Positions 54,913 to 63,228 of a stretch of DNA of 64,000 nt are shown here, piece by piece. Within the stretch, counting starts at the first letter, position 1, and each line of letters starts with the position of its first letter. Origin of the DNA: Streptacidiphilus fuscans (GTDB lineage: Bacteria; Actinomycetota; Actinomycetes; Streptomycetales; Streptomycetaceae); contig NZ_JADPRT010000002.1 of assembly GCF_015690355.1 (NCBI RefSeq), positions 569,337 through 633,336 of the forward strand, in the 5' to 3' direction. The notes beneath the pieces are model-generated. The model was not told the DNA's origin. It made no database searches and saw nothing but the letters and a program-made list of their open reading frames with translations. Both the position numbers and the translations under genes were made by a program.

Positions 54913-57543
54913 TCAGCGGCCCGGGCCGTCCGGCAGGGTCTGCTCGAACCAGACGACCTTGCCGCCGCCCTCGGCCCGCGTGCCCCACCGGTAGGCCAGC
55001 CGGTGGACCAGCTGCAGGCCGCGACCGCCCTCGTCGGTGCCGGCCGCCTCGCGCTCGCGCGGCGGGTCGGGCAGCGGGTCCGCGACCTCGACCACCAGCG
55101 TCGTGCCCAGCAGCAGCCGCAGGCCGATCGGGGCGCTCGCGTACCGGACGGCGTTCGTCACCAGCTCGCTGACCAGCAGTTCCGCCGTGTCCAGCAGCGG
55201 TTCGAGGCCCCACTCGCACAGGGTCGCGCGGACCCGGCGGCGGGCCAGCGCGGGCGCGGACGGCTCGGCGGTCAGCGTCCACCCGACCTGCCGCTCGGCG
55301 GCCGGTCCGGGGACGCCGCCGAGACGCGCCAGCAGCAGCGCCACGTCGTCCGGTTCCTGCCCCTGGTCGAGCGTGCTTACCACCGCTTCGCAGGCGTCCT
55401 CGACGGAGGCGTGCGGAAGCTCCAGGACGGCGCTCAGTCTGCGCGTGCCCACGTCGATGTCCTCCGTGCGCGACTCGACCAGGCCGTCGGTGTAGAGCGC
55501 GAGCAGCGTTCCCTCCGGCACGGTCAGTTCGGTCAGTTCGAACGGCACCCCGCCCACGCCGAGCGGAGCGCCGGACGGCAGCGCCAGCACGTGCGCCGTC
55601 CCGCCCGCAAGCGGGCCCTTCAGCTCGCTCCCGGACGCGTCGGCCTCGGCCGGGGTGATCAGCAGCGGCTCGGTGTGGCCGGCCTTGGCCAGGCGCAGGG
55701 CGCGGGTCGCCGGGTCGTAGACGGCGTAGACGCAGGTGGCGATGAGTGCCTCCTCCGGCCCCTGGGCGAGGTCGTCGGCCAGGTCGTGGACGTGCTGCAG
55801 CAACCGGTCCGGCGGCAGGTCGAGTCCGGCCAGGGTGCGCACCGCCGTGCGCAGCCGTCCCATGGTTGCTGCGGCGCGCAGCCCGTGGCCCATCACGTCC
55901 CCGACCACCAGCGCGGTCCGCCCCTGCGGCAGCGGGATGACGTCGAACCAGTCGCCGCCCACCTCCGTGCCACTGCTGCCCGGGACGTAGCGGTAGCCGA
56001 CCTCCATGCCCGGCGGCTGGGCCAGCGACTGCGGCAGCAGGCTGCGTTGCAGCATCAGCGCGGCGGCGCGCTCGCGGGCGTAGAGCCGGGCGTTGTCCAG
56101 CGACGCCCCCGCACGGTCGGCCAGCTCGGACGCGAAGACGACGTCGTCGTGGTCGAAGCCCTCGCGCCGCCCGGCCCGGTCCAGGACCAGCAGTCCGAGC
56201 ACGATGCCGCGCGCCCTGAGCGGCACCACCAGCAGCGAGTGCACGCCGAGCCGGTAGGCGGCCCTGACCCGCGGATCGCCCTGCGCGGCCATGTCGTCCA
56301 ACTGCGCGGAGGCGTCCAGCTGTTCCGGCAGGCCGCTCTGCAGGACCCGGGCGAAGAGCGAGCCCTCGGTCATGGTGATCTGCGCGCCCGGCGTCTGCAT
56401 GGTGTCCGCGTCCGGACCGGGGTCGACCGCAGCGGTGCCCGACATGACCAGCCGGGCCAGCCGGGTGTGCGGGTGACGCGGCAGGTCCGCGCCGTCGACG
56501 ACCGCCTCCAGCAGCGCCACCCCGGCGTGGTCGGCCAGGCGCGGCACCAGCGCGTCGGCCAACTCCTGGGCGATCAGCTCGCCGTCGAGCAGGTCCCCGA
56601 TCCGCGAGCCGACCTCGTTGAGCAGCGCCAGTCGCTGGCGGGCGCGCTCGACCCTGGCCACGGCGCGGTACCGGTCCGTGACGTCCATGATCATGCCGGT
56701 CAGCCCGAGGACGTTCCCGGCCCGGTCCTGCAACCGCGAGTAGGACGCCGAGCGGTAGCCGGGCTCGGACGGGTCGGCGCTGGTGACGGTCAGGTCGATC
56801 ACCGGCTCCCCCGTCGCCAGCACCTGACGCTGGATGGCCATCACCTCGTCGGCGGCCAGCTGCGGCACCGTCTCCCCTGTGGTCCGCCCGAGATGGGCCG
56901 ACACCGGGAGGCCGTTCATCCGGGCCAGGGTCTCGTTGACCCGGACGTAGCGCAGCTCGTTGTCGTAGATCGCCAGCCCCAGCGGGGACTGCTCGAAGAG
57001 CGCGTCCTGGACCGCGAGCCCCTGCTCGACGTCGCCCAGTGCGGCGGCGTCCGCGAGACGGCAGAGCAGGTAGGGGACGCCGTCGCCGTTCTCCAGCAGC
57101 GAGAGCCGGCACTCCAGCCGGACGCCGTGCCCGTCGTGGTGGCGCAGCACGACCGTGCCGACCCAGGACCGGCCGTCCCGCAGGACGTCCGCGATCGCCT
57201 CGTGGACGTGCTTGGTCAGCTCGGCGTCGTCGTCGAAGAGGAGGTCCAGGCCGCGCCCGACCAGGGCGTCGCTGGGCCAGCCGACCAACTCCTCGGCCGC
57301 CTGGCTCCAGAGCATCACCCGGCCCTGCTCGTCCAGCAGCGCGATGGCGACCCGCACCACGTCCAGCAGGCTGCCGCGGCGGGCGCGCTCCTGCGCGGCG
57401 TCGGCCTCCGGGCGGACCGCGAGCGGGGCGGGAAACGGTGCGGGCCCCTGGCCGCGTGAGCCTCCCCCGCCCGCGACCTGTCGGCCTCCGCCGCCCGTCA
57501 CCGGCCTGCGGCGCAGGCGCGCACGCGCGTCAGCTTGCCTCAC
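54913..57543 (-). CDS. SpoIIE-type phosphatase with PAS, GAF and HATPase domains (paralogue 2)
   Basis: An 876-residue protein with the same domain order as its downstream neighbour: PAS at about 55-170 (VVRVAIALLDEQGRVMLWSQ), PAS at 175-300 (SPLGLAIYDNELRYVRVNET), GAF at 315-490, SpoIIE phosphatase at 510-735 (GGDWFDVIPL, VGDVMGHGLRAA) and HATPase at 750-876 (AELLVSELVTNAVRYA). Both proteins end similarly (GRGLQLVHRLAYRWG here, GRGLQLVSLLADRWG in the other), so they arose by tandem duplication. They lie 247 nt apart on the same strand. The first 50 residues are Gly/Arg-rich; the start at 57543 is moderately sure. Confidence 0.9.
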   Translation of the reverse strand: MRQADARARLRRRPVTGGGGRQVAGGGGSRGQGPAPFPAPLAVRPEADAAQERARRGSLLDVVRVAIALLDEQGRVMLWSQAAEELVGWPSDALVGRGLDLLFDDDAELTKHVHEAIADVLRDGRSWVGTVVLRHHDGHGVRLECRLSLLENGDGVPYLLCRLADAAALGDVEQGLAVQDALFEQSPLGLAIYDNELRYVRVNETLARMNGLPVSAHLGRTTGETVPQLAADEVMAIQRQVLATGEPVIDLTVTSADPSEPGYRSASYSRLQDRAGNVLGLTGMIMDVTDRYRAVARVERARQRLALLNEVGSRIGDLLDGELIAQELADALVPRLADHAGVALLEAVVDGADLPRHPHTRLARLVMSGTAAVDPGPDADTMQTPGAQITMTEGSLFARVLQSGLPEQLDASAQLDDMAAQGDPRVRAAYRLGVHSLLVVPLRARGIVLGLLVLDRAGRREGFDHDDVVFASELADRAGASLDNARLYARERAAALMLQRSLLPQSLAQPPGMEVGYRYVPGSSGTEVGGDWFDVIPLPQGRTALVVGDVMGHGLRAAATMGRLRTAVRTLAGLDLPPDRLLQHVHDLADDLAQGPEEALIATCVYAVYDPATRALRLAKAGHTEPLLITPAEADASGSELKGPLAGGTAHVLALPSGAPLGVGGVPFELTELTVPEGTLLALYTDGLVESRTEDIDVGTRRLSAVLELPHASVEDACEAVVSTLDQGQEPDDVALLLARLGGVPGPAAERQVGWTLTAEPSAPALARRRVRATLCEWGLEPLLDTAELLVSELVTNAVRYASAPIGLRLLLGTTLVVEVADPLPDPPREREAAGTDEGGRGLQLVHRLAYRWGTRAEGGGKVVWFEQTLPDGPGR

Positions 57544-57692
57544 GACTCCCCGTCCCGGCCGCCTACTCGGGAGGGCGGCCGGATACTGACATACCCAGCC
57601 AAACCTCGCCGTACCCCGCCGTACGGGTCAACTTGGGCAAGAAAAACGATCATGGGGTGATGGGCTTCGCGGTGGGGTTCGGTCGGGTTCGG

Positions 57693-58184
57693 TCAGGGCT
57701 GTGGAGTGGGGTGTGACCTGGGCGTTCGGTCAGTCTCGACGTCGCCTGCGAGCAGGCGGCGGACGTGCGGCAGGGCGAAGCGGTCCTGCGGGAGCCAGTC
57801 GACCGTGTCGAGCTCGTCCGCCGTCAACCAGCGCAGGGCGTCGTGGTCCTGCAGCGGCTCCGGCTCGCCGTCGAGCAGCCGCGCGGACCAGATGTGCAGT
57901 TCCAGGCCGGGCCGGACCTCCCAGGCACCGGGCAGCCGCGAGAGCGCCCGCGCCGCCACGCCCAACTCCTCGCGCAGCTCCCGCTCCAGCGCGGCGGGAA
58001 CCGTCTCACCCGGCTCCACCTTCCCGCCGGGGAACTCCCATCGCCCCGCCAACGCCTCCGGCGCGGAGCGCCGCGCGGCGAGCACCTGCCCGCGCCCGTC
58101 CAGCAGCGCGGCGCCGACGACGACCCGCAGCGCGGCAGCGTCCGCGCCCTGCGGGCCGGGTGCGGGCCGGTCGGAAAGGGTCAT
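57693..58184 (-). CDS. Nudix hydrolase, MutT/CTP pyrophosphohydrolase-like
   Basis: A 163-residue Nudix protein. The Nudix box is complete at residues 54-76: Gly54-x5-Glu60-x7-Arg68-Glu69 ... Glu72-Glu73-x-Gly75. Upstream are VVVGAALLDGRGQVLAARRS and AGRWEFPGGK, typical of MutT-type enzymes that clean oxidised or non-canonical (deoxy)nucleoside triphosphates. Substrate specificity cannot be read from the sequence. The ATG has no ribosome binding site, but TAGACT lies 8 nt upstream, suggesting a leaderless message. Confidence 0.93.
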   Translation of the reverse strand: MTLSDRPAPGPQGADAAALRVVVGAALLDGRGQVLAARRSAPEALAGRWEFPGGKVEPGETVPAALERELREELGVAARALSRLPGAWEVRPGLELHIWSARLLDGEPEPLQDHDALRWLTADELDTVDWLPQDRFALPHVRRLLAGDVETDRTPRSHPTPQP

Positions 58185-58239
58185 GGCAGCGAAGTCTAGC
58201 CAGCCGACCGACCTCCGACCGGTCCTGCGTGCCGCGCCG

Positions 58240-58887
58240 CTACGCCTCGGACGGGACGAAGCGGTAGCCCGAGCGGCGGACCGTCTCGATCACGCCGCGG
58301 TGGGTCGGGCCGAGCTTCCGACGCAGCCGCGCGACCAGCACGTCGACCGCGCGGCCGGAGCCGATCGGCTCGAAGTCCCACACCGTCTCGATCAGCGACT
58401 CGCGGCTCTGGACCTGGTGGGGATGGGCCATGAGATGGGCCAGCAGCTCGAATTCGAGGAAGGTCAACGGCTGGCTCCGGCCGTCGAGCACGACCGAGCG
58501 GTGGTCGGGGTCGAGCCGGATCCGTGACGACGGCCGTGCCGCGACGACGGCCGAGGTCGCGGACGGGTGTGCTGTCGGCGGGTGCGCTGTCGCGTACCGG
58601 GTGGGGCCCAGCGAGGGCCAGATCGCGGAGCGCAGCAGCTCTGCGGGCAGGCCCGACCGGTCCGTCAGACCGATCAACTCCCCTGACCGCAACCGGTCCA
58701 GCAGCTCCGCCGGGAGCTGGTCGGCCGGGACGAGCATCAACAGGCCGACCAGCGGCGCGGTTGTGGCCGCCGGCGTCGCCCCGCTCGGCTGCTGCGTCCC
58801 GCCGACCGGATCAGGGACGGGGACCAACGCCGCGAACGGAGACCGCGACTCGGCCCGCGCCCGCCTCGACCGCTCAGATATCCCCAT
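58240..58887 (-). CDS. Winged-helix (OmpR/PhoB-type) regulator without receiver domain
   Basis: A 215-residue protein. The C-terminal 90 residues are a Trans_reg_C winged helix (LDGRSQPLTFLEFELLAHLM, RAVDVLVARLRRKLG, IETVRRSGYRFVP). The N-terminal 120 residues lack the Asp/Lys set of a receiver domain. Instead they have a hydrophobic VGLLMLVPADQLPAELLDRL segment and a Pro/Ala/Thr-rich linker. It therefore cannot be phosphorylated in the usual way and may be controlled by a ligand or by abundance. It lies 24 nt after the sigma-factor partner gene on the same strand, so it may belong to that operon. Confidence 0.88.
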   Translation of the reverse strand: MGISERSRRARAESRSPFAALVPVPDPVGGTQQPSGATPAATTAPLVGLLMLVPADQLPAELLDRLRSGELIGLTDRSGLPAELLRSAIWPSLGPTRYATAHPPTAHPSATSAVVAARPSSRIRLDPDHRSVVLDGRSQPLTFLEFELLAHLMAHPHQVQSRESLIETVWDFEPIGSGRAVDVLVARLRRKLGPTHRGVIETVRRSGYRFVPSEA

Positions 58888-58911
58888 CGCGCGCCGCCCT
58901 TCCGCTCTGCC

Positions 58912-59514
58912 CTACCGGCCCCGGTTGCCCTTCCCGCTGTTCTGGCCGTTCCAGTACCCGCCGTTTCCGTTCCCACCGTTTCCGCTCCCGCCGGTCTTGC
59001 CGCTCTTCTTGCTGCCGCCACCGTGCCCTTGAGAGCCGTTGTGCTTCCCGGAGTTGGCGCCGGAGCCGTGGGTCGTGTTCCGTACCGCCGAGCTCGACGC
59101 AGCAGGCCGCTGCCGGGGCGAGGCCGACGGCGTCGGCGTCGGCGCGACGGCGCTCGGGTGCCGGGCTGACGGCGACCGGCCCGCGGGCAGCGACGCGGGC
59201 ACTGAGGCGGGAACCGTCACCGAGACGCCCGTGTGCCGCGACGGCCGTGCGGCGCCCGAGAGTTGTGTGCCGAGCAGCCCCACGCCCGTCGCGATCACTG
59301 CGACGGCCGCCGAGGCCGGGATCACGCGCGACCATCGCCACGCCCCTCGCCCGCTCGCGCGCTCCGGCGAAGACCGCCACGGACCGGCTGGGCTCCGGAC
59401 CGCCAACTGCTGCCGGAAGGCGGCGAGAGCCGCCTCCTCGCCGTCGAGTTCGTCCGGGTGCGCCGGTGCGGCCGCTGCGGCGAGCAGTCGGGCCAGCGTG
59501 CTGTCGTCGTCCAT
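58912..59514 (-). CDS. Membrane protein encoded after an ECF sigma factor, possible anti-sigma factor
   Basis: A 200-residue protein. An N-terminal helical part (STLARLLAAAAAPAHPDELD, EEAALAAFRQQLAV) precedes a transmembrane helix at about 65-87 (VIPASAAVAVIATGVGLLGT). The outward part is a Ser/Pro/Thr linker and a Gly/Asn/Lys-rich end (GGSGNGGNGNGGYWNGQN). The zinc His-x3-Cys-x2-Cys of classical anti-sigma factors is absent. Position 1 nt after the sigma stop, and a cytosolic-helix / membrane / tail layout, suggest an anti-sigma role (inference). The ATG at 59514 is chosen; an in-frame GTG at 59535 overlaps the sigma gene. Confidence 0.72.
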   Translation of the reverse strand: MDDDSTLARLLAAAAAPAHPDELDGEEAALAAFRQQLAVRSPAGPWRSSPERASGRGAWRWSRVIPASAAVAVIATGVGLLGTQLSGAARPSRHTGVSVTVPASVPASLPAGRSPSARHPSAVAPTPTPSASPRQRPAASSSAVRNTTHGSGANSGKHNGSQGHGGGSKKSGKTGGSGNGGNGNGGYWNGQNSGKGNRGR

Positions 59515-59515
59515 G

Positions 59516-60190
59516 TCACTCTCTTTCAGCGCCACCGGCCCGAAAAGCGTTACTCAGCACCGCTGACAAGGTGCGTTGCACGGGCGCGGGCACCACCGTC
59601 GTCGACACTCCGAGCTCCGGCACGCCGAGCTCCGAAGCCCCGGGCTCCGACGCACCCGGCTCGGGATCGAGCAGCGCGGCGAGCCGGCGCAGCCCGCGGT
59701 GCGCCGCGGTCCGCACCGCGCCCGGCCGCTTGCCCAGGACCTGCGCCGCGTGCCGGGCGTCGAGGCCGAGGACCACCCGCAGGTAGACGGCCTCCGCCTG
59801 GTCCGCCGGGAGACGCGCGATCAGCTCCAGCGCGCTCGTCGTGGCCAGCGCGTCCAGCGCGGATCCCGCGGTGTCGTCCGGAGCGGGCCGCTGGAGCAGC
59901 GCCTCGGGCCCGGCCACGGTCAGCGGCCTCCGACGGCCGGTGCGGAGGTGGTCCAGCGCGCGATGCCGGGCGACGGTCAGGCACCAGGCCTGTAACCGCT
60001 CCGCGTCGCCCCGGAAGCGCGACAGGTCCCGCACGATCTGCAACCACGTCTCGGACGCGACGTCCTCGGCGTCCTCACCGACCAGGACCCGCAGGTAGCG
60101 GAGCAGCGGCGGGTGCACAGCGCGATAGAGGACGCGGAACGCCTGCTCGTCACCGCGCCGGGCGTCGTGCAGTGCCGAGGCCAGGTCCAC
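59516..60190 (-). CDS. ECF-family RNA polymerase sigma factor
   Basis: A 224-residue ECF sigma factor. Sigma-2: RVLYRAVHPPLLRYLRVLVG, DVASETWLQIVRDLSRF and CLTVARHRALDHLRTGRRR. Sigma-4: IARLPADQAEAVYLRVVLGL, AAQVLGKRPGAVRTAAHRGL. A C-terminal extension of about 40 residues has a repeat (EPGASEPGASELGVPELGV). The start is a GTG. The gene after it codes for a membrane protein, the usual arrangement for an ECF sigma factor and its anti-sigma partner, and a winged-helix gene follows. The target regulon is unknown. Confidence 0.92.
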   Translation of the reverse strand: MDLASALHDARRGDEQAFRVLYRAVHPPLLRYLRVLVGEDAEDVASETWLQIVRDLSRFRGDAERLQAWCLTVARHRALDHLRTGRRRPLTVAGPEALLQRPAPDDTAGSALDALATTSALELIARLPADQAEAVYLRVVLGLDARHAAQVLGKRPGAVRTAAHRGLRRLAALLDPEPGASEPGASELGVPELGVSTTVVPAPVQRTLSAVLSNAFRAGGAERE

Positions 60191-60325
60191 GACGCATCAC
60201 GATCCCCCCTGCGCGGACTTCTCCCCCGACGGCCGTCGCACGCAACGCTGCTGATCAGGCATCAGATCACGACTGTAGCCCAGGAGTCAGGGCGCTGGGC
60301 ACCCCTCGGCGTCGCCGTCTCACGG

Positions 60326-60796
60326 CTACGCCTGCGGCCCCTGGCCGCCCTGACCGCCCTGACCGATCCGGCCGAGGTGGCGGATGTTCTCCTGATCGTC
60401 GGGCTCCTCGCTCGGCGTCCCGTCGAACCACGCGTCGAGGATCTCCGCCAGCACGGCGGGCGAGGTCAGCCGGAGGCTCAGCGCCAGCACGTTGGCGTCG
60501 TTCCAGCGCCGCGCGCCGCCCGCCGTGTAGGCGTCCGTGCACAGCGCGGCCCGGACGCCGGGCACCTTGTTGGCGGCGATGGACGCGCCGGTGCCGGTCC
60601 AGCAGCAGACGACGGCCTGGTCCGCGCGGCCCTCGACGACGTCGAGCGCGGCGACCTCGGTGCAGTACGCCCAGTCGTCCTTCTCGTCCGGCTGCAGCGC
60701 GCCGTGGGGCGTCACCACGTGCCCGCGCCGGCTCAGCTCGCTCACCAACTGCCGGGCGATGCCTTCGTCCATGTCCGAGGAGACGGAGATCCGCAT
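60326..60796 (-). CDS. RpiB/LacA/LacB family sugar-phosphate isomerase
   Basis: A 156-residue protein of the RpiB family. It contains VVCCWTGTGASIAANKVPGV, where classical RpiB reads CGTGIGMSIAANK; the Trp at the second position marks a divergent subgroup. The end is Gly/Gln-rich. The family interconverts ribose-5-P and ribulose-5-P or similar pairs, and the substrate here is uncertain. The ATG at 60796 has no ribosome binding site. TACGCT lies 6 nt upstream, exactly as for mshB, which suggests a leaderless mRNA. Confidence 0.88.
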   Translation of the reverse strand: MRISVSSDMDEGIARQLVSELSRRGHVVTPHGALQPDEKDDWAYCTEVAALDVVEGRADQAVVCCWTGTGASIAANKVPGVRAALCTDAYTAGGARRWNDANVLALSLRLTSPAVLAEILDAWFDGTPSEEPDDQENIRHLGRIGQGGQGGQGPQA

Positions 60797-60802
60797 GGCG
60801 GC

Positions 60803-60808
60803 AGCGTA
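60803..60808 (-). promoter_or_regulatory. -10 hexamer of a probable leaderless promoter for the RpiB-family gene
   Basis: On the minus strand TACGCT is followed by 6 nt and the ATG at 60796. No ribosome binding site is present. The hexamer and spacing are the same as before mshB. Confidence 0.5.
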
Positions 60809-60855
60809 GCGACCGGTCGTCGGTGCGCAAGCCGAGCGCCATCACAGAGTCAGCG

Positions 60856-61824
60856 TCAGGCGGTGGTGAGCCACCCGGCCGTCGCCGGGAGCGGGGCCGG
60901 GGTTCCGGCCGCGTCGGCCTGCGCCTGGGCGGCGACCTGGGCCGCGGTGAACGGGCGCTGCCAGATCCGGACGTCGGCTATCGCGCCCTGCCAGGCATCG
61001 GCCCAGTGCGACTCGTAGCGGGCCCGGCCTATCTCGACAGGGGTGTGGGACGCGAGCATGCCCGGCGCATGCTCCGTCGCCACCTGGACACCGTCGACAT
61101 AGAGGGCAATGGTGTGCGCCTTGGCGTTGTAGACGCCGGTCAGCGTGGTCCAGACGCCGGTGACGGCCTGGCTCGTGGACAGCGCCATGACGCTCTTTCC
61201 GGGCGCGGCGGCGGTCTGCACCTTGAACACCCAGCGGTCGTGGGCGTTCGGGGCGGAGTCGTCCCGGCCGAGGTAGTAGGAGAAGAACACCCCGCTCCCC
61301 TGCGAGACGACCGCCTTCGGATGCGCCGCGGCGTCGTTCCGGACCACGGCGGAGACGGTGAAACTGTGGGTCGTGTCGAGCGTCGCCTTCGTGGCCTCGG
61401 CAAAGCTGTCGGAGTGGCCGGTCAGCACCAAGGCGGGGCCCGCGTGTCCGGGCTCCACGTTCACGTGCGCCGACGGACCGAGCACCAGACCCGTGGTCGC
61501 GGCGGCGTAGCTGGGAGTGGAGGGGGACGGCGACGCCGCCACCGACGCGGCGGTGCTCGACGCCGTGCTCGTGGCGGAGGTCGTCGCAGCTGCCGTGGCG
61601 TTGCCGTTCCCGCTGCTCTCCAGGACCACCCCGACGGCCACGCCCGCGACGACCACGAGTCCGCCGATGACGCCGGCCCCGACCCGCAGCATCCGCTTGC
61701 GGCGCGCTTCGCGCTCGTGGGTGACGGCCATGGCCGCCCAGTCCGGCTGCCCGCCCGGCGTTCCCGGCCCTCCCCCGGTGCTCGGCGGCCCCCAGCCTCC
61801 GTGCCCGTTCCAGCCGCCGCTCAC
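60856..61824 (-). CDS. LamG-domain membrane-anchored protein (paralogue 1)
   Basis: A 322-residue protein. A Gly/Pro-rich cytosolic start, a transmembrane helix at about 48-68 (VGAGVIGGLVVVAGVAVGVV), a Ser/Thr/Ala linker, then a LamG / concanavalin A-like domain (about 110-300) with TTHSFTVSAVVRND, GVWTTLTGVYNAKAHTIALY and IADVRIWQRPFTAAQVAAQA. LamG domains bind carbohydrate or protein ligands, so it may act at the cell surface. The GTG at 61824 has GGGGA 7 nt upstream. TATAGT stands 40 nt upstream. It is very similar to the next gene, so the two arose by tandem duplication. Confidence 0.85.
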   Translation of the reverse strand: MSGGWNGHGGWGPPSTGGGPGTPGGQPDWAAMAVTHEREARRKRMLRVGAGVIGGLVVVAGVAVGVVLESSGNGNATAAATTSATSTASSTAASVAASPSPSTPSYAAATTGLVLGPSAHVNVEPGHAGPALVLTGHSDSFAEATKATLDTTHSFTVSAVVRNDAAAHPKAVVSQGSGVFFSYYLGRDDSAPNAHDRWVFKVQTAAAPGKSVMALSTSQAVTGVWTTLTGVYNAKAHTIALYVDGVQVATEHAPGMLASHTPVEIGRARYESHWADAWQGAIADVRIWQRPFTAAQVAAQAQADAAGTPAPLPATAGWLTTA

Positions 61825-61863
61825 GCCCGTCCCCGTTCCCTCGACCACACACCGAACTGCCGC

Positions 61864-61869
61864 ACTATA
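61864..61869 (-). promoter_or_regulatory. TATAGT -10 element of LamG paralogue 1
   Basis: On the minus strand TATAGTGCGGC begins 45 nt before the GTG at 61824. The same 11 bases occur before paralogue 2 at almost the same distance. No -35 consensus is evident. Confidence 0.5.
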
Positions 61870-62001
61870 AGCCGCGCCACTCTCGGCCACCGATCCCCGG
61901 GCGACTCCTGCCGGACAGGCCACGCCAAGCCCCAGCCACGCGTCGGGCAGGCAGGACGGCAGCCCGGCCGGAGTGCACTCGCACCCGCACCCGCCCGCGC
62001 G

Positions 62002-63006
62002 CTACGCGGTGGCGGTGAGCCACCCCGCCGTCGCGGGGACCGGAGCCGGGCCACCGGCCGCGTCGGCCTGCGCCTGCGCGGCGATCTGGGCCGGGGAGAG
62101 CGCCTGCTGCCAGACCTGGACGTCGGCCAGCGCGCCCTGCCAGTCGTCGGCCCACTGGTTCGCGTACCGGGCGCGGCCTATCTGCATCGGTGTGGGCGCG
62201 GCGATCATCCCGGGCACGCGCGCCGTGGCCGCCTGGACGCCGTCGACGTAGAGCGCGATGGTGTGCGCCTTGGCGTCGAAGACGCCGGCCAGGGTGGTCC
62301 AACGGCCGCTCGCCACCTGGCTCTTGGAGAGGGCCATGACCGTCTTCCCGGCAGCCGCCGCGGTCTGCACCTTGAAGACCCAGCAGTTGTGCGCGGCGCC
62401 CGAGGCGTTCTCGCGGCCCAGGAAGAACGAGTAGAACGCCCCGCTGCCCTGCGAGACGGCCGCCTCGGACATCGTGGGCCCGTCGGCGCGGACGACCGAG
62501 GCGACGGTGAAGTCCGACGCCGTGTCGACCGTCGCCGTCAGGGCGCGGGCGTAGCTGGTGTCCTTGCCGGCCAACGCCATTGCGGGACCGGTGTGTCCGG
62601 CCTGGACGCCCACCGTGGCCGCCGGGCCGAGCGCGAGGCCGGCCGTCGGCGAGACCTTGCCGGGCGCGGACGGCGACGCCGAGACCGGCGCGGCCGACGC
62701 GGTCGACGAGGCGACGGCCGACGGCGAACCGCTGGTCACGGACGGCCGCGGGTCGGCCACGGCCTTGCTGCCTCCCGACCCCTGCAGCACCAGCCCGGCG
62801 CCGACCCCGCCCACGACGACGAGTACGCCCACCGCACCGGCCGCGATCCGCAGCGTCGACTTCCGCCGTACCGCCCGGTCGTGCTCATCGGCCAGCGTGG
62901 CCCAGTCCGGCTGCGGCGCGGGACGACCCGCCGTCGCCGCACTCCGCGGATCCCACCCGCCCTGCTGGCCACCCCAGCCGCCTTGCCCGCCCCAGTCCCC
63001 GCTCAC
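62002..63006 (-). CDS. LamG-domain membrane-anchored protein (paralogue 2)
   Basis: A 334-residue protein with the same layout as paralogue 1: Gly/Trp-rich start (SGDWGGQGGWGGQQGG), transmembrane helix at about 60-80 (IAAGAVGVLVVVGGVGAGLV), Ser/Pro/Ala linker, and a LamG domain (TASDFTVASVVRADG, GRWTTLAGVFDAKAHTIALY, LADVQVWQQALSPAQIAAQA). Both end with PATAGWLT. The paired IGRARY-x-WADxWQGA segment is the best-conserved part and probably functional. The GTG at 63006 has GGGGACAGG upstream. It is divergent from the small membrane protein at 63229. Confidence 0.85.
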   Translation of the reverse strand: MSGDWGGQGGWGGQQGGWDPRSAATAGRPAPQPDWATLADEHDRAVRRKSTLRIAAGAVGVLVVVGGVGAGLVLQGSGGSKAVADPRPSVTSGSPSAVASSTASAAPVSASPSAPGKVSPTAGLALGPAATVGVQAGHTGPAMALAGKDTSYARALTATVDTASDFTVASVVRADGPTMSEAAVSQGSGAFYSFFLGRENASGAAHNCWVFKVQTAAAAGKTVMALSKSQVASGRWTTLAGVFDAKAHTIALYVDGVQAATARVPGMIAAPTPMQIGRARYANQWADDWQGALADVQVWQQALSPAQIAAQAQADAAGGPAPVPATAGWLTATA

Positions 63007-63046
63007 GCCTGTCCCCGTTTCCCCTCGCCATGCACCTGCCCGCCGC

Positions 63047-63052
63047 ACTATA
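63047..63052 (-). promoter_or_regulatory. TATAGT -10 element of LamG paralogue 2
   Basis: On the minus strand TATAGTGCGGC begins 46 nt before the GTG at 63006, matching paralogue 1. The surrounding untranslated leader (AACGGGGAC-GGC before each start) is also conserved. Confidence 0.5.
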
Positions 63053-63228
63053 GGCGGCCGACCACTCAGGGGTCCTCCCCGGGACACACACCGCTACGGG
63101 CGGGCGACGTGTCTCGGCGAGGAGCGGGGTGCACACGACGGCTCGTCCGGGCCCGAGCGCCACGAGTACCATCTCACCGCCAGGGACGGGGACCTGACGT
63201 ATCAACAAGGGAAGACACGGGGGACAGC

